The position numbers were made by a program, and so were the translations under genes. From Opitutia bacterium UBA957 (GTDB lineage Bacteria > Verrucomicrobiota > Verrucomicrobiia > Opitutales > UBA953): a DNA stretch of 47,116 nt. The notes beneath the pieces are model-generated. The model did not search any database. It was not told the origin of the DNA and saw nothing but the letters and a program-made list of their open reading frames with translations. The stretch is from contig DBCN01000118.1 in assembly GCA_002293065.1 (NCBI GenBank), positions 50,783-97,898 of the forward strand. The letters are read 5' to 3'. This document shows, piece by piece, positions 1 through 8,083 of this stretch (its first letter is position 1; every line of letters begins with the position of its first letter).

Positions 1-51
1 CAGCAGTTCGATGAGGGTGAAGCCGGAGCGGCGGGCGATGGGGTGACGCAT
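1..51 (-). CDS. Type IV pilin/pseudopilin-like protein, N-terminus only (cut by window edge)
   Basis: Reading leftwards from an ATG at 51-49 gives MRHPIARRSGFTLIELL, after which the window ends. GFTLIELL is the type III signal of type IV pilins and type II secretion pseudopilins: prepilin peptidase cuts after Gly and methylates Phe, and Glu at +5 guides assembly. An in-frame stop at 63-61, which is the stop of the dUTPase gene, fixes this ATG as the only upstream start. The two genes are 9 bases apart on the same strand. Which pilin it is cannot be told from 17 residues; such signals are also common on secreted DUF1559-like proteins of Planctomycetes and Verrucomicrobia. Confidence 0.75.
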   Translation of the reverse strand, partial: MRHPIARRSGFTLIELL

Positions 52-60
52 GGGGTGGGC

Positions 61-435
61 TCAGATATGGCGGGAGTCGTTTTCGTCCTTCTGGACGTAG
101 CCGGTGTCCTGCCGCTGGTGGTTCACGGCGTTCTTCTTGAGGTAGGCCTGGTAGACGTCGTCGGCGGACATGCCGAGGACCTGGGCGATCGAGATGAGGA
201 AGTGGAAGAGGTCGATGACTTCGACGCGGGCGTTCTGCTCGTCGAACTTCTGGTACTTGGCCCACCACTTCCAGGGCACGGAGTCGGTGAGCTCAGCCAT
301 CTCCTGCTGCATCGCGCGGAGGTAGTTGAGGGTCCATTTGATCTTCTCTTCTTCGGACATCCCGGCGGTTTCGACGCCGATGCGCTTATTCAGCGTTTCC
401 TGCATCCGGAAGATTTCTTCGAGCTTGTCGGCCAT
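61..435 (-). CDS. Dimeric all-alpha dUTPase (dUTPase_2/MazG-like superfamily)
   Basis: Predicted dUTP diphosphatase, converting dUTP to dUMP and keeping uracil out of DNA. It has the pattern of the Leishmania/Campylobacter type dimeric enzymes: an N-terminal helix (RMQETLNKRIG), then EMAEL, the basic/aromatic stretch WKWWAK, and EVIDLFHFL, whose acidic residues bind Mg2+ in this superfamily. About 124 residues, slightly short for the family. I chose the ATG at 435 because the conserved part starts right after it; an in-frame ATG at 474 would add 13 low-complexity residues. Neither has a clear ribosome-binding site. The U32 gene runs divergently from about 120 bases away. Other all-alpha NTP pyrophosphohydrolases are possible alternatives. 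Confidence 0.82.
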   Translation of the reverse strand: MADKLEEIFRMQETLNKRIGVETAGMSEEEKIKWTLNYLRAMQQEMAELTDSVPWKWWAKYQKFDEQNARVEVIDLFHFLISIAQVLGMSADDVYQAYLKKNAVNHQRQDTGYVQKDENDSRHI

Positions 436-557
436 GGAGGCAATGAAAGGGTCGGATGGCCTTGGGGCAACCATGGAAGCAGGTCGGTTGGCTAAACGGC
501 CTCCCTGGACCGCTTTCTCGCTTCCCCTGCTGGGCTGGACCGCTTCATTGTCAGGCT

Positions 558-3089
558 GTGCCCGCCGTCTCCCTCCAGTCCGTCCTCCGTAAGCCCGAAG
601 TGCTCTCGCCTGCCGGGGAATGGGATTGCGCCAAGGCCGCGGTCGAGAACGGGGCGGACGCCATCTTCTTCGGTGTGGGTCGCTTCAACGCCCGCGTCCG
701 GGCCCACAATTTCGAAGAAGCCGACCTGCCGAGCCTCATGGCTTACCTGCATGGCCGTGGGGTGAAGGGGTACGTGACTTTCAACACGTTGATTTTTCCC
801 GAGGAGCTCGCCGAGGCCACCCGCGTGCTGCGTACGATCATCGCCTCCGGGGTCGATGCCGCCATCGTCCAAGACGCGGGCATCTGTCGCCTGATTCGTC
901 GGATCTCCCCGGACTTCCCGATCCATGCCTCGACGCAGATGACGGTGACCAGCGCCGCGGGGGTCGATTACGCCAAAGAGCTGGGCGCATCGCTCGCGGT
1001 GCTGGGCCGCGAGGTGTCCATTCCTGAGATGGAGAAGCTGCAGGTCGAGCAAGGCGCGAAGGGCGCCCCGCTCGACCTCGAGGTCTTTGTCCATGGGGCT
1101 TTGTGCGTGGCGTATTCGGGCCAGTGCCTGACCAGCGAATCGCTCGGGGGTCGCTCCGCCAACCGCGGGGAGTGCGCCCAAGCCTGCCGCTTGCCTTACG
1201 AACTCGTCGTCGACGGCGTCATCCGCCCCCTCGGCGACAAGGCCTACCTGTTGTCGCCTCAAGATCTGGCAGGCATCGAAGTGGTGCCCGATTTGATCCG
1301 TGCCGGGGTGAAGTCCTTGAAGATCGAGGGCCGTCTGAAGTCCCCGGAATACGTCGCCGCCATCACCAAGGCCTACCGTCGGGCCGTGGATGCCGCTTGG
1401 GATGCCTTCCAAAAGGGGGGCAACGCCGATCAGGCCGCCCAACAGGTCCGCCGCGAAGAGGACTACGCGATGCAGATGACTTTCTCGCGCGGCCTCCATA
1501 CCGGTTGGCTGCGGGGCATCGACAACCAGCGCCTCGTGCACGCCCGCTTCGGCAAGAAGCGTGGCGCCTTGCTCGGCACGGTCATCGACGTCGCCAGCAA
1601 CGGCGTCACGATGCGCCTGGAAGGCCCGCTGAAGCCCGGCGACGGCGTGGTCTTCGACCAAGGCAAGCCGGCCGAACGCGAGCAGGGTGGCTTTGTGCAC
1701 GGCCTCGAGCCGGCCCGCGGTGGCCTGACGTTTGTCCGCTTCGGTCGCGCCGATGTGGACTGGTCGCAGGTCGCTCCCGGCGCGCTGCTCTGGAAGACGA
1801 AGGACCAGGAACTCGACAAGCGCCTCCATGATTCGTGGGACCGCGAGCGGCCCAATTACCGCCGGCCGATTTCGGTCAAGGTCATCGGTCGACTTGGCCA
1901 GCCGCTGCGCGTCGAATTCAACGACGGCGAAGGGCATGTCGTCGCCGCCGATTCCGCCATGCCTTGCGCCCAAGCGGAGAAGCGTCCGCTGGACGTGGCC
2001 ACCTTGCGCGACCAGCTCGGCCGTCTCGGCGATACGGGGTACGAAGTCGGTGAAGTGCAGGCGGACCTCGAAGGTGCGCTCATCGTCCCGGTCAGCGAAC
2101 TCAACCGCCTCCGACGCGAGCTCTCCGAGCGTCTCACCGAACTCCGCCAGGAGCCGCCCGCGTGGACCTTGCTGCCCCAGGATGACGCGGCTTGGCACGT
2201 GCCCGCTGAAGTCGTCCCGGCGACCTTGCCGAAGCCTGAGATCATCACGGTCATCCGGGAGCCCGAACAGCTCGAACCCGCCTTGGCGTGGGGCGCGCGC
2301 GTGATCTACGCCGAATTCGAAGACCCGAAGAAGTTCCGCGCCGCCGTCGCGCGCGTGCGCGCCTACGAACAGGAAGCCGGCCGTAAGGTGGAGTTCTGGG
2401 CCATGGGGCCGCGCGTCCACAAGCAGGGCGAGGACCGCATCACCGAGATCGTCCTCTCCTGCGCCGCCGATGGTTACCTCGTGCGCAACCACGACGACCT
2501 GTGGGCGTTCGCGGGGCGCCGTCGGCGGGCGGATTTCTCGATGAACGTCGCCAACGGGCTCGCGGCGGAATGGCTCGTGAAGCATCACGGCCTCGAAGGG
2601 GTCACCGCATCATACGACCTGGACTCCGCCCAGCTGACCGCGCTGCTCAAATCGGCCCCGCCGGCCTGGTTCGAGGTCACCCTGCACCAGCACATGCCGA
2701 TGTTCCATATGGAGCACTGCGTGTTCTGTACCTTCCTCTCGAAGGGGAAGGATTACCGCGATTGCGGCCGCCCCTGCGAGCAGCATCGCGTGAAGTTGCG
2801 CGACCGCGTCGGCGCCGAGCACATCCTCAAAGCCGATGCCGGTTGCCGCAACACCCTGTATAACTCGCGCGCCCAGACCGGGGCCGAATACGCGACGGAG
2901 CTGCTCGCTTTGGGCGTGCGCCGTTTCCGCATCGAATTCGTCGACGAAGACGCCGCCACCGTCACCCGCACCTTGGAGCGTTATCAAGCCCTCCTGGGCG
3001 GGCAGATCACGGGCACGGAGCTTTGGAACGACCTCAAGGTCCTGAACCAATTGGGCGTCACCCGCGGGACGCTGCGCGTCCGCGTCTGA
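558..3089 (+). CDS. U32 peptidase family protein, long DUF3656-containing type (RlhA/TrhP-like RNA hydroxylation factor)
   Basis: Member of the U32 'collagenase-like' family. Characterised relatives RlhA and TrhP are needed for prephenate-dependent hydroxylation of 23S rRNA or tRNA cytidine/uridine. The family opening KPEVLSPAGEWDCAKAAVE is followed by GADAIFFG. A four-cysteine set appears near residues 180-215 (CVAYSGQC then GECAQAC), expected to hold an Fe-S cluster. A second Cys-rich block sits near residues 720-765 (HCVFC, DCGRPC, AGC), so the C-terminal third is probably another U32-type module. I placed the start at the GTG at 558, just before the conserved N-terminus; the open frame runs back to 456 but those 34 residues look non-coding. 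At about 843 residues it is longer than E. coli RlhA. Its stop abuts the convergent recD2 stop with no spacer. The RNA target is unknown. Confidence 0.88.
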   Translation: MPAVSLQSVLRKPEVLSPAGEWDCAKAAVENGADAIFFGVGRFNARVRAHNFEEADLPSLMAYLHGRGVKGYVTFNTLIFPEELAEATRVLRTIIASGVDAAIVQDAGICRLIRRISPDFPIHASTQMTVTSAAGVDYAKELGASLAVLGREVSIPEMEKLQVEQGAKGAPLDLEVFVHGALCVAYSGQCLTSESLGGRSANRGECAQACRLPYELVVDGVIRPLGDKAYLLSPQDLAGIEVVPDLIRAGVKSLKIEGRLKSPEYVAAITKAYRRAVDAAWDAFQKGGNADQAAQQVRREEDYAMQMTFSRGLHTGWLRGIDNQRLVHARFGKKRGALLGTVIDVASNGVTMRLEGPLKPGDGVVFDQGKPAEREQGGFVHGLEPARGGLTFVRFGRADVDWSQVAPGALLWKTKDQELDKRLHDSWDRERPNYRRPISVKVIGRLGQPLRVEFNDGEGHVVAADSAMPCAQAEKRPLDVATLRDQLGRLGDTGYEVGEVQADLEGALIVPVSELNRLRRELSERLTELRQEPPAWTLLPQDDAAWHVPAEVVPATLPKPEIITVIREPEQLEPALAWGARVIYAEFEDPKKFRAAVARVRAYEQEAGRKVEFWAMGPRVHKQGEDRITEIVLSCAADGYLVRNHDDLWAFAGRRRRADFSMNVANGLAAEWLVKHHGLEGVTASYDLDSAQLTALLKSAPPAWFEVTLHQHMPMFHMEHCVFCTFLSKGKDYRDCGRPCEQHRVKLRDRVGAEHILKADAGCRNTLYNSRAQTGAEYATELLALGVRRFRIEFVDEDAATVTRTLERYQALLGGQITGTELWNDLKVLNQLGVTRGTLRVRV

Positions 3090-5294
3090 TCAGGCCTCGT
3101 CCTTGAGGCGAGGCAAGAGGCCGGTGATGCGTCGGGAGTCCGACGCGTTGCGCACCGCCATGGCGTAGGCGGTCGGGTCGCCCACGAGGATGACCTGTTT
3201 GCGGCCGCGCGTCACCGCGGTGTAGACGAGGTTGCGGGCCAGCATGATGCTGTGCTGGCGGAGCAAGGGCACCACCACGGCGGGGAATTCGGAGCCCTGC
3301 GACTTGTGGATGCTCACCGCGTAGGCCAGGTGGAGGTCGCCCTGTTCGCTGCGTTCGAGTTCGATCCGGGTGCCGTCGAAGTCGATGAGCAGGTCGCCGC
3401 TCTCGGCCTGCACGTCGAGGACCACCCCGAAGTCGCCGTTGAAGACCAGTTTGTCGTAGTTGTTGCGCGTCTGGATGACCTTGTCGCCGATCGTGATGCG
3501 GCCGGGACGGGCGCCGGCTCCGCGAAGTTTCTCCTGGAGCGCGGTGTTGAAGGCTTGGATGCCGCCGGTGCCCTTGTGCATCGGCGCAAGCACCTGGATG
3601 TCGCGCAACGGGTCGAAACGCAGGGCCTTCGGGAGGATCTCACAGCAGAGCCGCGTGACCATGCGCACGCAGGCCTCGGGGTCGTCGGCTCGGACGAAGT
3701 GGATGTCCTGCGTGAAATCGAGTTTGGTCGGGTCCTCGACGAGGGGCGGCGGGGTGGTGTCCGCGTGCAGGATGCCGTGCGCGACGGTGACGATGCCCGA
3801 ACGGGCGCCTTGGCGGAAGACCGTGTCGAGGCGGGTGACTTCGGCGGCACCGGATTCGATGAGGTCGCCGAGGACGTTGCCGGCGCCGACGGACGGCAGC
3901 TGGTTCACGTCACCGACGAGCAGGAGGTGGGCCGTGCCGGGGATGGCGCGAAGCAACGCCGCGGCGAGCTTGGTGTCCAGCATGCTCGACTCATCGACGA
4001 TGACGAAGTCGGCCGAGAGCGGGTTTTCCGCGTTGGCCGTGAAGCCCCCGGCGGCGGGATCGAACTTCAGCAGCCGGTGGATGGTCGAAGCTTGGACGCG
4101 CGTGGCCTCCTGCATGCGTTTGGCGGCGCGGCCCGTCGGGGCGCCGAGCAACACGCGGACGCGCTTGGCGACCAGGATGTCGCACAGCGCCTTCAGGATC
4201 GTCGTCTTACCCGTGCCCGGCCCGCCGGTGAGTACGCCGACCTTGCTGCAGAGGGCCATCATGACCGCCGCGGATTGCGCTTCCGAGAAACCGAAGCCGG
4301 CGCGTTCCTGGGCCCAGGCCACCGCCTTCTCGGCGTGGATGGCGGGCAGGCTGCTCGGCGTCGCCCGGAGCCGACGGATGGACGTGGCGATGGAACGCTC
4401 GGCGTTTTCCTGCGGACGGAGCTGCAGCAACCGGACGCCCTTGGTGTCGAGCATGCCGACGGCGTTTTCCTTCATCAGGACCTTCATCCGGTCCTGCACG
4501 ATGGCGCGGTCGACTTCGAGCAGTTCGGTCGACTTCTCGAGCAAGCCTTCTTCGGGGTAGGCGCTATGGCCTTCGCCCTCGAGTTCCTCGAGGCTATGCA
4601 GGATGCCCGCGTCGACGCGTTGCGGGCCCGCGGTGGGCAGGCCGAGGTTGCGGGCGATCTTGTCCGCCGTCTTGAAGCCGACGCCTTCGACCTCCCGGCA
4701 GACGCGGTAAGGTTCGGTGGTGAGCACTTTCTTCGCGTCTTGGCCGTAGGCCTTCACGATGCGGAGGCAGAGGGCGTTCGTGACGCCGTAGGTCTGCAGG
4801 AAGACCATGACCTCGCGGAGCGCCTTCTGGTCTTCCCACGCGGCCTTGATGGATTTCGCGCGGCCGGGTCCGATGCCGTCGACTTCGCGCAGGCGCGCGG
4901 ACTGATTGGAGATGATGTCGAACGTGCGCACCCCGAACTTGGCGACGATCTTGTCGGCGTAGGTCTTGCCGATGCCTTTGATGAGGCCGCTGCCGAGGTA
5001 TTTGCGGATCCCGTGGACCGAAGAGGGCAACCGCGAGGTGAAGCTTTTGACGCGCAACTGCGGGCCGTGTTGGGGGTGACGTTCCCAAAAGCCCACGAGG
5101 TCGACCGTTTCGCCGCATTGCAGCCCCGTCATGTTGCCGAGCACGATGGTCTTGTCGCCGGCCTCCGGGCTCAGCTCCGCGATCGTGAAGTGGGTTTCCT
5201 CATCCAACCACAGGATGCGCTCCACCACGCCCGAAAGCTTGATTTCGGGCCCGCGGGGATCTTCGCGCGGAGGTGACATGCGTGGCGGCATCAT
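3090..5294 (-). CDS. recD2: RecD2-family ATP-dependent DNA helicase
   Basis: Superfamily 1B 5'-3' DNA helicase of the RecD2/TraA-like type found without RecBC, acting in DNA repair and replication-stress tolerance. The N-terminal part (residues about 10-80) is OB-like. Residues about 90-200 carry helix-hairpin-helix repeats (VDGIGPGRAKSI, VEGVGFKTADKIA). Then come Walker A GGPGTGKTT near 355, DESSMLD (motif II) near 433, and the late motif HKSQGSEFPAVV near 663. The length of about 734 residues fits RecD2. I prefer the ATG at 5294, preceded by a GGCGGA stretch, over a TTG at 5318. The HAD phosphatase gene lies immediately upstream on the same strand (stop at 5323), so the two may be co-transcribed. 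Confidence 0.95.
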   Translation of the reverse strand: MMPPRMSPPREDPRGPEIKLSGVVERILWLDEETHFTIAELSPEAGDKTIVLGNMTGLQCGETVDLVGFWERHPQHGPQLRVKSFTSRLPSSVHGIRKYLGSGLIKGIGKTYADKIVAKFGVRTFDIISNQSARLREVDGIGPGRAKSIKAAWEDQKALREVMVFLQTYGVTNALCLRIVKAYGQDAKKVLTTEPYRVCREVEGVGFKTADKIARNLGLPTAGPQRVDAGILHSLEELEGEGHSAYPEEGLLEKSTELLEVDRAIVQDRMKVLMKENAVGMLDTKGVRLLQLRPQENAERSIATSIRRLRATPSSLPAIHAEKAVAWAQERAGFGFSEAQSAAVMMALCSKVGVLTGGPGTGKTTILKALCDILVAKRVRVLLGAPTGRAAKRMQEATRVQASTIHRLLKFDPAAGGFTANAENPLSADFVIVDESSMLDTKLAAALLRAIPGTAHLLLVGDVNQLPSVGAGNVLGDLIESGAAEVTRLDTVFRQGARSGIVTVAHGILHADTTPPPLVEDPTKLDFTQDIHFVRADDPEACVRMVTRLCCEILPKALRFDPLRDIQVLAPMHKGTGGIQAFNTALQEKLRGAGARPGRITIGDKVIQTRNNYDKLVFNGDFGVVLDVQAESGDLLIDFDGTRIELERSEQGDLHLAYAVSIHKSQGSEFPAVVVPLLRQHSIMLARNLVYTAVTRGRKQVILVGDPTAYAMAVRNASDSRRITGLLPRLKDEA

Positions 5295-5322
5295 TCCGCC
5301 CGTGCTCGGCCGAAGCAATCCC

Positions 5323-5979
5323 TTACAGACTGAAGATATCCCTCTGCAGTTCGGCGAGACCGGCGTGGACGGTGTCGGGGCGGTAGGGCGCGAGTTCCTC
5401 GGCGGTGTGGCTGCCCGTCGTCACGCAGTGGATCGCGGCGAGCTGTCCGTTGCGGGCGGTCTCGATGTCGAACGGGGAATCGCCGACCATCACGGTGCGG
5501 CGCGGGTCGGACTTCAGCGTGCTCAAGACATAGTGGCTGAACTCCTTCTGCGGCTTGCGCCAAGGATGGACGTTCGTCCCGAAGATGCCGTCGAAGAGGT
5601 GGGCCAGCCCGAGGTGGGCCATGATCTTCTTCGAATTCTCCTCGTCCTTGTTCGTGTAGACGGCCGTCCGGACGCCGCGCGCCCGCAGGGCTAGGAGGAT
5701 TTCTGCGCAACCCGGATAGACGCGCAGGCCATGGTACATCACGGAAGGGAAGTGTTCGCGGAAGAGGCGGGTGGCGGTCGGGGCATTGGCTTCGCCGGCC
5801 AGCTTGACCACCGTCACGTTGACGGAGCCGCCGACGGCCCGGCGGATTTGCTCCAGGGTGACGCCGGGCAGGCCCATCATGGACATGACGTCGTCGTAGC
5901 ACCGGTGGATGGCCTCGAAGTTGTCGACGAGGGTTCCATCGAGGTCAAAAAGGACGGTTTCGGGAAGGTCTGAGGCCAT
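5323..5979 (-). CDS. HAD-superfamily phosphatase (phosphoglycolate phosphatase-like)
   Basis: Haloacid-dehalogenase-fold hydrolase of the Gph/PpaX type. Motif I is FDLDGTLVD near the N-terminus (nucleophile and acid Asp), motif II is the Thr in AVYTNKDEEN, motif III is a Lys around WRKPQKEF, and motif IV is MVGDSPFDIETA. The helical cap lies between motifs I and II, as in phosphoglycolate phosphatases. At 218 residues it has normal length. The substrate cannot be fixed from sequence; phosphoglycolate, pyrophosphate and nucleotides are all used by close families. It is the first gene of a two-gene minus-strand run ending in recD2, with a gap of under 30 bases between its stop and the recD2 ATG. 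Phosphoglycolate arises from repair of oxidised DNA ends, which would suit a link to recD2, but that is speculation. Confidence 0.88.
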   Translation of the reverse strand: MASDLPETVLFDLDGTLVDNFEAIHRCYDDVMSMMGLPGVTLEQIRRAVGGSVNVTVVKLAGEANAPTATRLFREHFPSVMYHGLRVYPGCAEILLALRARGVRTAVYTNKDEENSKKIMAHLGLAHLFDGIFGTNVHPWRKPQKEFSHYVLSTLKSDPRRTVMVGDSPFDIETARNGQLAAIHCVTTGSHTAEELAPYRPDTVHAGLAELQRDIFSL

Positions 5980-6068
5980 GCTGCCGCCTAATCAGGAGGC
6001 AGTGGGGCGGCTTTCCAAGTTTGGATTTGCACGCTTGGCCCGCTCCCCTAGGTTGCCGCCTCCTTCCT

Positions 6069-6671
6069 ATGACCTTCTCGCTGGACCTTACCAAGCCCCT
6101 GAGCCGCGTCGGCTTCCTGGTGAACCTTGTCTTCCTGACCGTCGTCTTCTCGGGCCTCTCCTGGCTGAGCTTCGGTTATATGACCCATTCCCTGCCGCAG
6201 GGGGCCATCCATGCCGAAGAGAAGGCCATCGCCCAGAAGGCCCAGGATCAGGCCTTCGCCAAGGCCAAGACCGCCGCCAAGGGCAAGGTTTTCGATGAAA
6301 AGGCCTCCCTGGCTGAAGCCAAGCAGGTTGGATTGGCCGCCGCCGCCAAGGAGCACGACAAGATCAAACATGAGGCTGAAGCGCTCTGGAGCCCTTTCGC
6401 CGTTTTCCTCCTGATCATTTCGGCCATCTTCTTTGCCGGTTTCCTTTCCATCGCCCTGCAGCGTCGCGTCAATGAAGCCGGAAAGAACGGCCTCCTGGTC
6501 TTCGTCGCCCACCTGGGTGCTTGGGCGCTGGCGACCTTCATCGCTTTCGAGCCATTCCTCACGCACCACGGGCTCACCAAGGCTTGGTCCGTCGGTGGAA
6601 TCGCAGGCATCGTGCTCATGCTGCCGGTCGTCCTCGCGGGCGCAGGGCAGGCCGATGACCACGGTCACTGA
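6069..6671 (+). CDS. Four-helix membrane protein with charged Ala/Lys-rich loop, function unknown
   Basis: I do not recognise this family. The product is about 200 residues with a hydrophobic segment at about 15-37. A strongly charged Ala/Lys/Glu-rich stretch at about 45-110 is likely a long helix or coiled coil (for example KAIAQKAQDQAFAKAKTAAK). Three more hydrophobic segments lie at about 113-135, 148-166 and 178-195, and the tail is DDHGH. The start is the ATG at 6069; the frame is open back to 6021 but that part is Pro/Trp-rich and lies across the promoter region. It is divergent from the HAD gene and convergent with surE (10-base gap). Composition matches the neighbours, so there is no sign of recent transfer. 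Confidence 0.75.
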   Translation: MTFSLDLTKPLSRVGFLVNLVFLTVVFSGLSWLSFGYMTHSLPQGAIHAEEKAIAQKAQDQAFAKAKTAAKGKVFDEKASLAEAKQVGLAAAAKEHDKIKHEAEALWSPFAVFLLIISAIFFAGFLSIALQRRVNEAGKNGLLVFVAHLGAWALATFIAFEPFLTHHGLTKAWSVGGIAGIVLMLPVVLAGAGQADDHGH

Positions 6672-6680
6672 GGCTCCCGC

Positions 6681-7448
6681 TTAGATTCGGCCGACTTGGC
6701 TGAAGTCGTAGAAGGTGTGGCTGATCCGACCTCGCTCCAAAACGGCGAGGTCGCTTGTTTCGTCGGCGCTGATGGGCTGCCCATCGTTCCAAGCAAAGCG
6801 GTAGCCCTGCGCCGAAGGCTGAAAGAGTGAGCCATGGCGGACCAAGGCAGGGCTGGCCCGTTCCATGGGCGTCGTATCCGTCACGCCGGCTGGGTAGTTT
6901 AGGCTATGGACTTCGAGACCTCGGTGGGGTTGTCCGACCAAGGCCTTGGCGAAGCGCGCGGCATGGCGGCAGGCGGCCTCGAGGTGCGGGCGGAGTTCGT
7001 CCGGGCATTCGGCAGAGGTCCGGTGAACGCGTTCGAAGAGGGTTTGCTCGAGGTCGAGCGAGCAGGCCACTGCGGGGATGCCCCACGCCGTGCCTTCCGT
7101 CGCGCCTGCTATGGTTCCAGAGCTGAGGCAGAGTGGCATCGTGGCGTTAAAGCCAATGTTTAGGCCAGAAAGGACCACGTCAGGCTTCGACTTGAGCAGG
7201 TGCCCGAGGGCGATGTTCACGCAGTCCGAGGGGGTGCCGTCGATGGACCAAGCCTCCTCACCGAGGCCAGGGTAGCTAGTCACGGTGACTTCGCGGTGCC
7301 GGCTGAAGGCTCGGCCGATCCAGCTGCGCTCGCCCGAGGGGGCGGCGACGATGACCCGCAAGCCTTCGGTTTGGCAGGCGGCCACCAGAGCATGGAGAAA
7401 GGCGGTGCCAATCCCGTCGTCGTTCGTCAGCAAAACCGTGGGCTTCAT
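6681..7448 (-). CDS. surE: 5'-nucleotidase SurE
   Basis: Metal-dependent nucleoside 5'-monophosphate phosphatase of the SurE family, cytoplasmic, linked to stationary-phase survival and nucleotide salvage. The N-terminus VLLTNDDGI supplies the paired Asp metal ligands. APSGERSWIG matches the family's ERS/Ser ligand region, and SGLNIGFNA gives the conserved Asn. WSIDGTPSDCVNIAL and GTAWGIPAVACS are further family signatures. At 255 residues the length is normal. The McsA-like gene ends 51 bases upstream on the same strand, so the two probably share a transcript. In many proteobacteria surE sits next to pcm and nlpD; that arrangement is absent here. Confidence 0.93.
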   Translation of the reverse strand: MKPTVLLTNDDGIGTAFLHALVAACQTEGLRVIVAAPSGERSWIGRAFSRHREVTVTSYPGLGEEAWSIDGTPSDCVNIALGHLLKSKPDVVLSGLNIGFNATMPLCLSSGTIAGATEGTAWGIPAVACSLDLEQTLFERVHRTSAECPDELRPHLEAACRHAARFAKALVGQPHRGLEVHSLNYPAGVTDTTPMERASPALVRHGSLFQPSAQGYRFAWNDGQPISADETSDLAVLERGRISHTFYDFSQVGRI

Positions 7449-7499
7449 GTCGCGTCACACTGGTGCTTCCCGCCGAGCGGGCAACGCGTAAGGTTGGGC

Positions 7500-7988
7500 C
7501 TAAGTGGTGGCCTTGCCGGCTTCGAGGGCGGCGATCTGGTCGCGGAGAGCGGCGGCGGACTCAAAGTCTTCCTCTTTGACCGCTTCCGCGAGCAAGGCTT
7601 GGCAGGCGGCGAGTTTGGCGAGGCGGTCCGCCGTCGAAGCCTGCGGTCGGCGGCCTTGGTGGGCCATGCCAGGCTGCAGGCGGGCAATGGTCGCCAAAAC
7701 TTGCTCCGTGTGGGCTTGATAACAGGTGGGGCAACCGATGCGGTGGGTGCGTTCGAAGTCCTGCCAGCGAAACCCGCAAGACGGGCACCGGCCACGTCCG
7801 GAGGGGCTGGGGACGGTCAGCTTAAAACCCAGCTCAACGGAGGGGAGCAGGCCGCCGGCGACCGGGGCGGTCACGACCGGACAGGCTTGGCAACAGCCGA
7901 ACGACTCCACCTTGCCCCCCGAGACGAGGGAGAAGTAGGTGGAACAGGGCTGGGTGCAGCCTTGGCACTGGGACGGGCGTTGAGCCAT
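7500..7988 (-). CDS. McsA-like zinc-binding protein with C-terminal UVR motif
   Basis: The product has four cysteine pairs in its first 90 residues (CQGC with a further Cys, CCQAC, CPSC, CPTC), suggesting two zinc sites. The C-terminus holds a UvrB/UvrC (UVR) helical hairpin with the typical pattern AVKEEDFESAAALRDQIAALE. This is the architecture of McsA, which activates the protein-arginine kinase McsB in Firmicutes and marks proteins for ClpCP. No McsB-like kinase is in this window, so the partner is unknown; UVR motifs also mediate binding to UvrC or ClpC. Start taken as the ATG at 7988; the codon just before it is TTG. It lies upstream of surE and divergent from the tolQ-like gene. Confidence 0.82.
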   Translation of the reverse strand: MAQRPSQCQGCTQPCSTYFSLVSGGKVESFGCCQACPVVTAPVAGGLLPSVELGFKLTVPSPSGRGRCPSCGFRWQDFERTHRIGCPTCYQAHTEQVLATIARLQPGMAHQGRRPQASTADRLAKLAACQALLAEAVKEEDFESAAALRDQIAALEAGKATT

Positions 7989-8083
7989 CAAGGATCAGAC
8001 TGACCTTGTGCGGGGCGTATTTCAAGCGTGCTCCAAACCTTTTCAGGTTGAAGCCCTGCTCCCGCTGGATTGCCTAATAGGCG

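Noticed and set aside
492..2588. Open frame of 698 codons antisense to the U32 gene
   Set aside because: The opposite strand encodes a recognisable U32 protein in the same place, and the antisense product has no family features.
3252..5276. Open frame of 674 codons antisense to recD2
   Set aside because: RecD2 helicase motifs are intact on the minus strand; the plus-strand frame is compositional shadow.
8048..8080. TTGAAG with TAATAG as promoter of the TolQ-like gene
   Set aside because: The spacer is 21 bases, and the -10 would place the transcript start at or past the ATG at 8084.
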